Shown: piece by piece, positions 22,929 to 31,169 of the stretch | Layout: each line of letters begins with the position of its first letter | How positions within the stretch are numbered: the first letter of the stretch is position 1 | Notes under the pieces: model-generated | Told to the model about the DNA's origin: nothing | The model's input: only the letters and a program-made list of their open reading frames with translations | Database searches by the model: none | DNA from: Blautia sp. | GTDB taxonomy: Bacteria; Bacillota; Clostridia; Lachnospirales; Lachnospiraceae | Reading direction: 5' to 3' | DNA: 45,702 nt | Assembly (NCBI GenBank): GCA_023664455.1 | Contig: JAMPFM010000018.1 | Coordinates: forward strand, 1-45,702 | Made by a program: the position numbers and the translations under genes

Positions 22929-24299
22929 ATGAATTTTGCAAATGCAGAGGAAAAGAGAAATTATATGCTGGAAACGCCGGTGAGGGAGCTGGTGTGCACT
23001 CTGGCGGGTCCTACGATTTTAAGTATGCTGATTACGTCTTTCTATAATATGGCGGATACTTTTTTCGTCGGAAAGATAGATACGCAGGCGACTGCCGCGG
23101 TAGGGGTTGTGTTTTCCCTGATGGCGGTCATACAGGCAATCGGCTTTTTCTTCGGGCATGGTTCCGGTAATTACATATCTAGGAAACTTGGAGCGAAAGA
23201 AATGGATGAGGCGGAGCGGATGTCATCGGTGGGCTTCTTTTCTGCATTTTTAGTAGGCGTAATATTGATGATAATATGTCTGTTTTTCGTGGAGCCGCTG
23301 GCATATGCACTTGGTTCTACGGATACGATTCTGCCTTATACGGTGACGTATCTATGGATTGTGCTGCTAGGTGCGCCCGCTATGACTTCTTCACTGGTTT
23401 TGAATAATCAGATGCGTTTTCAGGGGAGCGCTTTTTATGCCATGATTGGAATTGTATCTGGGGCGGTATTGAATATCGTGCTGGATCCGATTTTGATTTT
23501 TTCATGCCATCTTGGGATTGCGGGAGCGGCGCTGGCAACTACGGTTAGTCAGTACATTAGTTTTTTCATTTTGGTTTTTATGGTAAAAAGAGGTGGGAAT
23601 ATTCAGATTCGACTGTGCAATTTTAAGCCTAGTCTGCATTATTATAAAGAAATCATACGGGGTGGAACGCCTTCTTTATGTCGGCAGGGGCTTGCCAGTA
23701 TCGCGACTATCTGTCTGAACCATACGGCGGGATTCTATGGGGATGCGGCGATTGCGGGAATGTCCATCGTAACGAGAATCGCGATGTTTGCAAACTCCGC
23801 CTTAATCGGATTCGGACAGGGATTTCAGCCGGTCTGCGGTTTTAATTACGGCGCGGGGAAATATAACCGGGTGCTTGAGGCCTTTCGCTTTTGCGTCAAA
23901 TATGCGTTTCTGTTTCTGCTTGTGATAGGGGGCGCGGGATTTGTTTTTGCGCCGCAATTGGTGGCTTTATTCCGAAAGGAAGATATGGAAGTCATCGCAA
24001 TTGGCGCGGCGGCTTTAAGGTATCAGGCGATTGTTTTTCCATTGAATGCCTGGATTGTCATGTGCAATATGATGCTGCAGTCCATCGGAAAAGGAATAAA
24101 GGCGTCTATCGTTGCTTCAGCAAGGCAAGGGCTTTGTTTTCTGCCGCTTATTTTCATTTTACCGCACTTTTTCGGTCTGTTCGGGGTGGAAATATGTCAG
24201 ACGGTTTCGGATATCCTGACGTTGTTTATATCTGTGCCGATTGGGATTAGCGTTATCCGGGAAATGAAAAATGCGGATTTAAAAGCTGTTTCATCATGA
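22929..24299 (+). CDS. MATE-family multidrug/metabolite efflux protein
   Basis: 456 residues with about 12 TM helices. The first helix region (VRELVCTLAGPTILSMLITSFYNMADTFFVGKI) and its internal repeat (IIRGGTPSLCRQGLASIATICLNHTAGFYG) are the two halves of a MATE fold. GQGFQPVCGFNYGAGKYNR near 299-317 is a strong family signature. The ATG at 22929 follows GGGGGA; an in-frame TTG just before is not needed. It should exchange Na+ or H+ for organic cations or drugs. It stands alone behind a structured leader. Confidence 0.93.
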   Translation: MNFANAEEKRNYMLETPVRELVCTLAGPTILSMLITSFYNMADTFFVGKIDTQATAAVGVVFSLMAVIQAIGFFFGHGSGNYISRKLGAKEMDEAERMSSVGFFSAFLVGVILMIICLFFVEPLAYALGSTDTILPYTVTYLWIVLLGAPAMTSSLVLNNQMRFQGSAFYAMIGIVSGAVLNIVLDPILIFSCHLGIAGAALATTVSQYISFFILVFMVKRGGNIQIRLCNFKPSLHYYKEIIRGGTPSLCRQGLASIATICLNHTAGFYGDAAIAGMSIVTRIAMFANSALIGFGQGFQPVCGFNYGAGKYNRVLEAFRFCVKYAFLFLLVIGGAGFVFAPQLVALFRKEDMEVIAIGAAALRYQAIVFPLNAWIVMCNMMLQSIGKGIKASIVASARQGLCFLPLIFILPHFFGLFGVEICQTVSDILTLFISVPIGISVIREMKNADLKAVSS

Positions 24300-24394
24300 T
24301 AGAATGCCTGGTCGGAAAATAAAATGCTGATGGTGAATAGGCATGAATGTGTGAATAAGAAAATATAAATGTAAAGATAATATAATGAAATATA

Positions 24395-24423
24395 TTGATT
24401 ATTGCATTGCAATAGCATATACT
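24395..24423 (+). promoter_or_regulatory. Promoter and operator of the RelB/YoeB module
   Basis: TTGATT (24395-24400), 17-base spacer, TATACT (24418-24423). The spacer contains the perfect palindrome ATTGCATTGCAAT (24401-24413), well placed for repression by the RelB-type antitoxin. Confidence 0.7.
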
Positions 24424-24446
24424 AATGGTAAAAGGGGGTATGACAT

Positions 24447-24716
24447 ATGGCACAGGCAGTAAATGTAAATTTTCGTATGGATGCAGATTTAAAAAAGAGC
24501 ATGGAGCAGACATGTTCTGAGTTGGGAATGTCAATGACGACAGCGTTTACTATTTTTGCAAAAAAGGTAAGCCGTGAAAGAAGGATTCCTTTTGATGTAA
24601 GCATAGATCCATTTTATTCAGAGAGCAATATGCGTTATTTAGAAAAAATTGCCCAGGATATCGCTAAGGGACAGGCGCATTTTGCTGAGCATGAGTTAGT
24701 GGAGGAAGATGAATAA
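24447..24716 (+). CDS. RelB/DinJ-family antitoxin
   Basis: 89 residues. The N terminus VNVNFRMDADLKKSMEQTC is the ribbon of a ribbon-helix-helix DNA-binding domain, followed by ELGMSMTTAFTIFAKKVSRERRIPF, the RelB/DinJ pattern. The C-terminal part (about 55-89) is acidic and would wrap the toxin. AAAGGGGG lies before the ATG. The TAA overlaps the toxin ATG by one base (TAATG). Confidence 0.92.
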   Translation: MAQAVNVNFRMDADLKKSMEQTCSELGMSMTTAFTIFAKKVSRERRIPFDVSIDPFYSESNMRYLEKIAQDIAKGQAHFAEHELVEEDE

Positions 24717-24976
24717 TGCGGCTACTATGGGAAGATAGGGCGTGGGACGATTATCTTTATTGGCAGACTCAGGATAGAAAGACTCTGAAACGTATTAATG
24801 CACTGATTGGTGAGATAAAGAGGACTCCTTTTGAGGGCATGGGTAAACCGGAGCCATTAAGAGGAAATTTGAGTGGCTATTGGAGTAGACGTATTGATGA
24901 TGTCAATCGAATTGTGTATTTTGAACAAAGCGATATTATCTACGTTGTTTCATGCCGAGGTCATTATGATGATTAA
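24716..24976 (+). CDS. Txe/YoeB-family mRNA interferase toxin
   Basis: 86 residues starting MRLLWEDRAWDDYLYWQ, with LKRINALIGEIKRTPFEGMGKPEPLRG as the YoeB core. The C-terminal IYVVSCRGHYDD carries the catalytic His83 and Tyr84; candidate Glu and Arg active-site residues (Glu46, Arg66 region) are also present. It cleaves mRNA at the ribosome in known members. The toxin looks complete and is coupled to the antitoxin upstream. Confidence 0.93.
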   Translation: MRLLWEDRAWDDYLYWQTQDRKTLKRINALIGEIKRTPFEGMGKPEPLRGNLSGYWSRRIDDVNRIVYFEQSDIIYVVSCRGHYDD

Positions 24977-24997
24977 GCAAGAAGAACAATAAAACCT

Positions 24998-25118
24998 CAA
25001 TTCCTATCTAAAAGTCAAATATAAATAATCATTTGCAATATTTATCAAACAAAATGTAAATTATAGTTGACATTGAAAAAAGGAGGGCGTATACTACAAC
25101 TATCATTGATAGGAATTG
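24998..25118. repeat. Inverted repeats around the CPBP gene promoter
   Basis: A perfect 11-bp inverted repeat CAATTCCTATC (24998-25008) and GATAGGAATTG (25108-25118) flanks the promoter, and the right arm abuts the ribosome binding site. Inside the right part, CTATCATTGATAG (25100-25112) is a perfect palindrome just at the expected transcription start. It is a probable operator and/or 5' UTR hairpin. Confidence 0.55.
25067..25095 (+). promoter_or_regulatory. Sigma-A promoter of the CPBP protease gene
   Basis: Perfect TTGACA (25067-25072), 17-base spacer, TATACT (25090-25095), 35 bases before the GTG start. Confidence 0.8.
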
Positions 25119-25130
25119 GAGGATAAAAAA

Positions 25131-26162
25131 GTGGAGCGTAGAGAACAGTGGAGCAAACAGGATAAGAAACAGCTTGCCATATTTGCTATTGTGAATTTTG
25201 GCATGACTGTTATTATGGGGATTCTTATGGGAATCAGCTACCGGAGCGGGAATGCGGTAGAACCGTTTCCGGCTGCGCAGATGATGTATCCGGCAGCAGG
25301 TGTTATCATAGCATTTATGGTAACGATGGGAAAAGAGAAGAAACTGCCTTATAAATTTTTTATTACTTATCTTGCGGTGGCGGCGATTGCTATTCTGCTT
25401 ACGGTGGGCAGCGTTATTTACCCTTCCGCCATATGGTATGCAGCGCAGAATTATGTTTTTATGATTGGCAGCATTCTTGCATGGATTATGTTGTTTTGTG
25501 AAAAAAAGGATGTCAGGAGAAATTTTTTTCCGCATTTTGAGAAGCGGAATATCAAAGGCTCTTTTGGATTGGTATTTTTGTTCTTCGTAATTTATATCCT
25601 GCGGCTCTTAGTCGCCGGGCTGACGGATGGAAGCGTGGGAGAGGTCATGGCAGTTTTAGCATTGCCGGCGACGTGGTTTATGCTGGTGGTTGTTTATATC
25701 AATTTTTATCTGACCTTTATCATTTTTTTCGGGGAAGAATACGGATGGCGGTTTTTCTTACAGCCCATATTGCAAAAGCGTTTCGGTCTAAAAGGCGGCG
25801 TCATTCTGCTTGGCGTTATCTGGGGGCTTTGGCATTTACCGATTAACGTATTCTATTACAGCCCGGATACATGGTTTTACAGTATTTTGATGCATCAGAT
25901 TACCTGTATTTCCTTCTCTATTTTCTTCGGGTATGCTTATAAAAAGACGGGAAATTTATGGGTTCCCATTCTCATCCATTATATTAACAATAATATGGCG
26001 GTGGTTATTACCCAGAGCGCGGATCTTGGCAATCAGGTGTATAGATGGCAGGACGTGTTATTCCTTCTGGTGATTAACGGGATATGTTTTGTTCCGTTTT
26101 TGTTTACCAAGGTGTTTAAGGAAGAGGAGCGGGAGCTGCCGGGGAAAGAGGCAGATTTTTAA
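25131..26162 (+). CDS. CPBP-family intramembrane metalloprotease
   Basis: 343 residues from GTG at 25131, which has GGAGG 8 bases upstream. About eight TM helices. Motif 1 is FFGEEYGWRFFLQP (Glu202, Glu203, Arg207), motif 2 is LWHLPIN (His235), and motif 3 is HYINNN (His283, Asn287 region): the full CAAX protease and bacteriocin-processing (Abi) set. Family members process prenylated proteins, give bacteriocin self-immunity or act in regulated proteolysis. Its context (own strong promoter, next to toxin-antitoxin genes) does not fix the role. It is convergent with an AraC gene, stops overlapping by a few bases. Confidence 0.9.
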   Translation: MERREQWSKQDKKQLAIFAIVNFGMTVIMGILMGISYRSGNAVEPFPAAQMMYPAAGVIIAFMVTMGKEKKLPYKFFITYLAVAAIAILLTVGSVIYPSAIWYAAQNYVFMIGSILAWIMLFCEKKDVRRNFFPHFEKRNIKGSFGLVFLFFVIYILRLLVAGLTDGSVGEVMAVLALPATWFMLVVVYINFYLTFIIFFGEEYGWRFFLQPILQKRFGLKGGVILLGVIWGLWHLPINVFYYSPDTWFYSILMHQITCISFSIFFGYAYKKTGNLWVPILIHYINNNMAVVITQSADLGNQVYRWQDVLFLLVINGICFVPFLFTKVFKEEERELPGKEADF

Positions 26163-26887
26163 TGCCCCTCAATCCTATATTTATAAGGAGTAATATGGTA
26201 TTGTTTTTTAAAAGCTTTTTGAAAATGACTTTGAGAAGAGAAGCAAAGATAATTGCTGATTTCACTCAATGATTTATCAGTATTTGTAAGTAAATTTCTG
26301 GATTCTTCCAAACGACAACGTAAAATAAAGGCAGCGACAGGGAAACCAAGCGCTGCCTTAAAATATTTTGAAAAATAGGCTCTGCTAAAGCCAACGTATC
26401 TGGCAACGTCCGTTACGGATATTGGCTGGTTTATATTCCTGTGAATATACTGAATGGCCATCTGGCAAATATTATCTGACGTATGGGAGCTCTTCTTCTT
26501 TCTGACTTTCTCGGCAAAATCCAAAAGAATAAATTGATGCAGATTACGAAGTGTAACTGGTTCGTAGAGTTTTTCCGCTTCTGTAATATAGTAATCCGAA
26601 GTCTGGTATGCGGTTTCAAAGTCGAGTCCTCCGGAAATCGCAGCACGGGTTGCAAGTGTGGTAGTGACAATAATGCTGTTTTTTAAAGCCCGGAGATGGT
26701 CGGGGGCATAATCGCCGGTATTGTAATCAGCCGTTTCAGGCATAAAATTTTTTAAGTATTCGATGTTGCCCGATTCTACGGCATGGAGAAGAAGCTGCTC
26801 TAATTTGTAGGATTCGTTATAACTCATATTTTCCATAGATTCGTAGATATTATTTGTGATTGTCTGAGAAGCTAGATTTTTTTCCAT
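26159..26887 (-). CDS. AraC-family transcriptional regulator, short form
   Basis: 242 residues. The C-terminal 100 residues form the two-HTH AraC domain (YIHRNINQPISVTDVARYVGFSRAYFSKYFK, then SLSEISNYLCFSSQSHFQKAFKKQ). The N-terminal 140 residues align by eye with the middle of the regulator at 36024-37217 (ESGNIEYLKNFM; ATRAAISGGLDFETAYQTSDYYI). It lacks the roughly 150-180-residue N-terminal sensor part of that paralogue, and no coding remnant is seen upstream. It is divergent from the first GH3 gene, and 20-bp direct repeats lie between them, so it probably controls that operon. Confidence 0.88.
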   Translation of the reverse strand: MEKNLASQTITNNIYESMENMSYNESYKLEQLLLHAVESGNIEYLKNFMPETADYNTGDYAPDHLRALKNSIIVTTTLATRAAISGGLDFETAYQTSDYYITEAEKLYEPVTLRNLHQFILLDFAEKVRKKKSSHTSDNICQMAIQYIHRNINQPISVTDVARYVGFSRAYFSKYFKAALGFPVAAFILRCRLEESRNLLTNTDKSLSEISNYLCFSSQSHFQKAFKKQYHITPYKYRIEGH

Positions 26888-26935
26888 CCTAAATGCCCAT
26901 CCCTTTCTCTCAACTTACGATATTTGTAGACTAAA

Positions 26936-26988
26936 GCGCTAATAGCGCAGGAACAATTATTCGTGTATGAAAAATCAGAGATTTTTCA
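26936..26988. repeat. Two small palindromes in the AraC-GH3 divergent region
   Basis: GCGCTAATAGCGC (26936-26948) is a perfect palindrome. TGAAAAATC-AGA-GATTTTTCA (26968-26988) is a perfect 9-bp hairpin. They lie upstream of the AraC gene and before the 20-bp repeats; they may be a regulator site and a transcript hairpin. Confidence 0.45.
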
Positions 26989-27010
26989 CCCTATTATAGC
27001 AAATAAAAAA

Positions 27011-27050
27011 CAAAAATACAATATTAGGCACAAAAATATAATAATCTGCT
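27011..27050 (+). promoter_or_regulatory. Candidate AraC operator, site 1 (upstream of first GH3)
   Basis: Two direct repeats at an exact 20-bp period: CAAAAATACAATATTAGGCA (27011-27030) and CAAAAATATAATAATCTGCT (27031-27050). They end just ahead of possible -10 boxes TATCAT (27055-27060) or TATATT, with no good -35, as expected for AraC-activated promoters. They share the (G/A)CAATA-type core and spacing with three other sites in the window. Confidence 0.65.
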
Positions 27051-27103
27051 ATTTTATCATGCTATATTGAGTCTACAACAAATTGAAGGAGGTAGAAATC
27101 TTT

Positions 27104-29368
27104 ATGGGACATGATATTCAGGCATTGATCAAGGAAATGACTCTGGAAGAAAAAGCGGGACTTTGTTCGGGATTTGATTTTTGGAATACAAAAGCAATCG
27201 AGAGATTGGGGATTCCATCAGTTATGATGTCGGACGGACCTCACGGACTGCGGAAACAGGAAAACGAAGCAGATCATCTGGGGATGAAAGAAAGTATTAA
27301 GGCTGTTTGTTTTCCGGCGGCATGTGCTACAGCGGCGAGTTTTGATACGGCGCTGCTTGAAAAAATGGGGGAGACGATTGGAAATGAATGCCAGGCAGAA
27401 AAACTGTCCATTATTCTTGGACCGGGGGTAAATATTAAGCGGAGCCCTCTTTGTGGAAGGAACTTTGAATATTTTTCAGAAGACCCTTATCTTACAGGGA
27501 AGCTGGCGTCGGCTTTCGTGCGGGGAGTGCAGAAAGAGAATATAGGAACAAGCCTAAAGCATTTTGCAGTCAATAGCCAGGAAACGAACAGAATGAGTGT
27601 GTCTTCGAGACTTTCTGAGAGGGCTTTTAGGGAAATTTATCTGAGAGGGTTTGAGGAAGTCGTCAAGACGGCAAAACCAAAGACAGTAATGTGCAGTTAT
27701 AATAAAATTAATGATGTATACGCTTCAGAAAACAAATATTTGCTCAACGATATTTTGAGAGAGGAATGGGGATTTGAAGGGTATGTTGTTACCGATTGGG
27801 GCGCAATTGCCAATCGTGTCAAAGGTCTTCAGGCTGGCGTGGAACTTGAGATGCCTGCTTCCGGCGGATTAAGTGATGCGAAAATCGTGAAAGCCGTCCA
27901 GGATGGAAGTCTGGATGAGGCAATTCTTGACCGTGCGGTGGAAAGAATGCTGAAAGTTCTTTTCTCGTATGTTGATAATGTAAACGAAAATGCTGTTTTT
28001 GACAGGGAAAAAGACCATGCCATTGCCGAGGACATTGCAGCGGAATGTGCAGTGCTTCTTAAAAACGACGGTGTTTTGCCTTTGAAAAATACAGAGCGCA
28101 TTTTGTATGTAGGAGAGTATGCTGAGATACCCCGTTATCAGGGCGGCGGTTCCAGCCATATTAACGTAAGCAAGGTTACATCAGCTCTGGAATCGGCAAA
28201 TCGTAAAGGCAGAAAGATTACTTATCTGAAAGGGTTTTCCGGTTCAGAGGACAAAAAATATGATGTGGAAAAAGTATATGAAGCGGCGGTTTCGGCAGAT
28301 AAAGTAGTCATCTTTGCCGGACTCCCGGATTCTTATGAAACGGAAGGAATCGACAGGACGAACATGAAAATGCCTGCGGTTCAGAACGAGATGATTAGCG
28401 AACTTGCAAAGAGGAATCCTAATACGGTTGTGGTTCTTCATAATGGAAGCGTTATCGAATGTCCCTGGGCTGATGATGTGGCAGGTATTCTGGAAATGTA
28501 TCTGGGCGGACAGGGAGTCGGGGAAGCGACGGATAGAATCCTTTTTGGAGAGGTAAATCCGAGTGGCAGATTACCAGAAACATTTCCTTATCGGTTACAG
28601 GATAATCCAAGTTACCTCAATTTTCCGGGAAATGGGAAAAATGTAAACTATGCAGAGGATATCTATGTGGGATACCGCTATTATGATGCAAAGGAAATTC
28701 CGGTAAGATGGGCTTTTGGGCATGGACTTTCCTATACGGAATTTGAATATTCTAATATACAACTGTCGAATCTTGCCATGAAAGATGACGAAACAGTCAC
28801 GGTCTCTGTCGATGTGGAAAATATAGGAAAGGTCGGCGGGAAGGAAACGGTTCAATTATATATTTCTGATAAAACTAAAAGCATTAATAGAGAAGTAAAA
28901 GCTTTAAGAGGTTTCCAGAAGATTTTTCTTGCACCGGGAGAAAAGCAGTCGGTCAGCTTTCAGATAAATGCAGAAGATTTAGCTTATTATAATGAGGATA
29001 TCCGGGATTGGTATGCTGCCAGCGGTGAATATGAAATCTTGATAGCACATGCCAGCGATGATATCAGGCTGTCTGCAGCATTGCAATATGAAAATTCTGT
29101 GCGTTTGCCGCTGAGAGTCGATATGGCGACTACTTTTAAGGATTTAATCGAGGATGATCGTTCGCATGACTTTGCAAACAGCATCATTGCAGAAGGATTA
29201 AAACATTCTACCATTGCGAAAGAGTCAGAATCTATTTCTTCACCGGAAGAAATTGCGATGATGACAGCAATGATGGAAGCGATGCCGATTAAGTCGCTTG
29301 TCAGTTTCGGTGTACTTACAGAAGAACAAGGTGAACTACTCATCAGAGAATTAGATGGATTGAAATAA
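27104..29368 (+). CDS. GH3-family beta-glycosidase (beta-glucosidase-like)
   Basis: 754 residues from the ATG at 27104, GGAGG upstream. The usual domain order: TIM barrel, then alpha/beta sandwich, then fibronectin III-like. SDGPHGLR near 43, GRNFEYFSEDPYLTG near 118-132, SLKHFAVNSQETNR near 150-163, and VVTDWG with nucleophile Asp231. The C domain carries GGGSSHINVS and GLPDSYETEGIDR, and the FnIII part GKETVQLYISD. A tail of about 80 residues (655-754) follows, ending in SFGVLTEEQGELLIREL. There is no signal peptide, so it is cytoplasmic. It is followed 12 bases later by a GPH symporter in one operon. The exact sugar is unknown; beta-glucosidase or beta-xylosidase activity is likely. Confidence 0.93.
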   Translation: MGHDIQALIKEMTLEEKAGLCSGFDFWNTKAIERLGIPSVMMSDGPHGLRKQENEADHLGMKESIKAVCFPAACATAASFDTALLEKMGETIGNECQAEKLSIILGPGVNIKRSPLCGRNFEYFSEDPYLTGKLASAFVRGVQKENIGTSLKHFAVNSQETNRMSVSSRLSERAFREIYLRGFEEVVKTAKPKTVMCSYNKINDVYASENKYLLNDILREEWGFEGYVVTDWGAIANRVKGLQAGVELEMPASGGLSDAKIVKAVQDGSLDEAILDRAVERMLKVLFSYVDNVNENAVFDREKDHAIAEDIAAECAVLLKNDGVLPLKNTERILYVGEYAEIPRYQGGGSSHINVSKVTSALESANRKGRKITYLKGFSGSEDKKYDVEKVYEAAVSADKVVIFAGLPDSYETEGIDRTNMKMPAVQNEMISELAKRNPNTVVVLHNGSVIECPWADDVAGILEMYLGGQGVGEATDRILFGEVNPSGRLPETFPYRLQDNPSYLNFPGNGKNVNYAEDIYVGYRYYDAKEIPVRWAFGHGLSYTEFEYSNIQLSNLAMKDDETVTVSVDVENIGKVGGKETVQLYISDKTKSINREVKALRGFQKIFLAPGEKQSVSFQINAEDLAYYNEDIRDWYAASGEYEILIAHASDDIRLSAALQYENSVRLPLRVDMATTFKDLIEDDRSHDFANSIIAEGLKHSTIAKESESISSPEEIAMMTAMMEAMPIKSLVSFGVLTEEQGELLIRELDGLK

Positions 29369-29380
29369 GGGGGGTTAAAC

Positions 29381-30760
29381 ATGGGAAAAGAGAATATGGA
29401 AAAGAATATACCGTATGGAGCCAGAGAGAAAATGCCGTTCTGGTATAGCCTGACATGGTCTTCCAGGGCTGTTTCCGCAGCAATTAATGTCATGCTTGTT
29501 GCATATGTTACTTTCTATTGTACCGATGTCCTTGGTCTGAATGCAACGATTGTTGGAACGATGCTTTTAGGCTCAAAAGTGATTGACGCAATTACGGATA
29601 TCTGTGCCGGATATATCATTGATAAAACACATACTCGTATTGGAAAAGCAAGGCCCTATGAAGTTTTTATCGTGGGCGAATGGATTCTTACGATTATGCT
29701 TTTCGCAACACCGAATTTTGGAATAACGATGCAGTATGCATGGACATTTATCATTTACATTTTGATTAATGCAATCTGTAATACCGCACTTGGCGCATCC
29801 GACTCCGTATACATGGCGAGGGCATTTTCGACTGATAAAAATAGAATGAAAGCAATGTCCATCAATGGATTCTTTGTTATGATTCTCAGTATTGTATTTA
29901 CCATCATTGTCCCTCAGTTTATAGATTCTGCAGGAACCGATAAAGGTGCGTGGACTTCCATTGTTACAATACTTGCAATTCCAATGGCGGCCATTGGTAT
30001 TCTCAGGTTTATCTTTGTCAAAGAAATTGTAACAGAATCTCCAGAAAAGAAAGAGTCTGCACAAACCGTAGGCATGAAAGAAAGCATCGGCGCCTTGTTT
30101 AAAAATAAATATGCCTTGATGGTTATTGCGCTCATGTTTATTTATGCGCTCGTAAATAACCTTGGAAGTGTTAATACATACTATTTCAAATATGTGATTG
30201 GCGATATCGGAAAGATGTCACTCATGTCGCTTACGTCCATGATTACACCGTTTATTCTGATTGTGTATCCGATGATCAATCGCAAACTTGGCTCATCCGG
30301 TGTGTTGAAAGTATTTTCAGTGGCTGGAATTGCCGGTATGGTTATTCGTATTATCGGCGGGACCAACATGGTTACTATCATGATTGGCGCTGTTGGACTT
30401 GCCCTTGCCAATGTTCCTATCGGCATGATGGTAAATAACTATCTGATTGAGTGTATGGACTATGGTGAATGGAAAACCGGCGTCCGTGTAGAAGGTTTAA
30501 TTGCTTCTACTACAAATTTTGCTAACAAACTTGGCGGCGGCGCAATGTCGGCAGTTATCGGTTTCATCATGGGAGCGGCTGGATATGATGGAACATTGGC
30601 TGTACAGTCCGCCTCAGCCATGACAGCTATTGTTACTCTTTTTAACTGGTTCCCGCTTATCCTGTTTGTTATCATGCTAGTATTGGCACTGGCCTATAAG
30701 ATGGATAAGATTCGCCCGCAGATGATGGCTGATTTGGAAGCAAAACATAATAAAGCATAA
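29381..30760 (+). CDS. GPH-family glycoside/cation symporter (MFS)
   Basis: 459 residues with 12 TM helices. The N terminus GAREKMPFWYSLTWSSRA and the loop DAITDICAGYIIDKTHTRIGKARPYEV are the GPH (MelB/XynB-like) signatures, with the D-x3-D pattern in helix 2. GEWKTGVRVEGLIAST near 362-377 is a second signature. It imports a glycoside with Na+ or H+. GGGGGG lies before the ATG. It shares a transcript with the GH3 gene upstream and is followed by a strong terminator. Confidence 0.93.
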   Translation: MGKENMEKNIPYGAREKMPFWYSLTWSSRAVSAAINVMLVAYVTFYCTDVLGLNATIVGTMLLGSKVIDAITDICAGYIIDKTHTRIGKARPYEVFIVGEWILTIMLFATPNFGITMQYAWTFIIYILINAICNTALGASDSVYMARAFSTDKNRMKAMSINGFFVMILSIVFTIIVPQFIDSAGTDKGAWTSIVTILAIPMAAIGILRFIFVKEIVTESPEKKESAQTVGMKESIGALFKNKYALMVIALMFIYALVNNLGSVNTYYFKYVIGDIGKMSLMSLTSMITPFILIVYPMINRKLGSSGVLKVFSVAGIAGMVIRIIGGTNMVTIMIGAVGLALANVPIGMMVNNYLIECMDYGEWKTGVRVEGLIASTTNFANKLGGGAMSAVIGFIMGAAGYDGTLAVQSASAMTAIVTLFNWFPLILFVIMLVLALAYKMDKIRPQMMADLEAKHNKA

Positions 30761-30806
30761 TAGAGTAAATAAACAAACGGTATATAATTAAATAAATCTT
30801 AAAAAG

Positions 30807-30856
30807 AAGCCTGACTGGATCAGCATAAATCTTTGCTGATTCCAGCCAGGCTTTTT
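30807..30856 (+). terminator. Intrinsic terminator of the GH3-GPH operon
   Basis: AGCCTG-CTGG-CAGCA on the left pairs with TGCTG-CCAG-CAGGCT on the right, with small mismatches, followed by TTTTTA. Confidence 0.9.
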
Positions 30857-30930
30857 ATATTAGAAATTCCTTCGGTCATCATCAAAAATTTGCTTTATAT
30901 CTTTTTCCATATCTTTTTAACTCGCTCCGG

Positions 30931-30990
30931 TTATTTGCAAAAGGAAATCGAAATTTGCAATAGAAAACCGTAATTTACAATAACAATACA
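30931..30990 (+). promoter_or_regulatory. Candidate AraC operator, site 2 (upstream of permuted GH3-GH94)
   Basis: Three direct repeats at an exact 20-bp period: TTATTTGCAAAAGGAAATCG, AAATTTGCAATAGAAAACCG, TAATTTACAATAACAATACA. It is the clearest of the four sites. The rest of 30857-31169 has no gene; weak direct repeats (GGAAAA-n2-TTG/GGAAAA-n2-TTTG near 31060 and 31120) are the only other pattern. Confidence 0.75.
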
Positions 30991-31169
30991 GCAGAATATG
31001 GTAAATTTATGGAAAATAGTGTGGCAGTGAGAGTGCGCGATAAAAGCATATAAGGATATATCGGAAAACTTGATAACGTGACATGTGAGTGTCTGATAAA
31101 GGAAACATAACGAGGCTTATAGGAAAATTTGTAACATAAGATTTTTGTCCTAGGAGGAAAAGATTGAAA

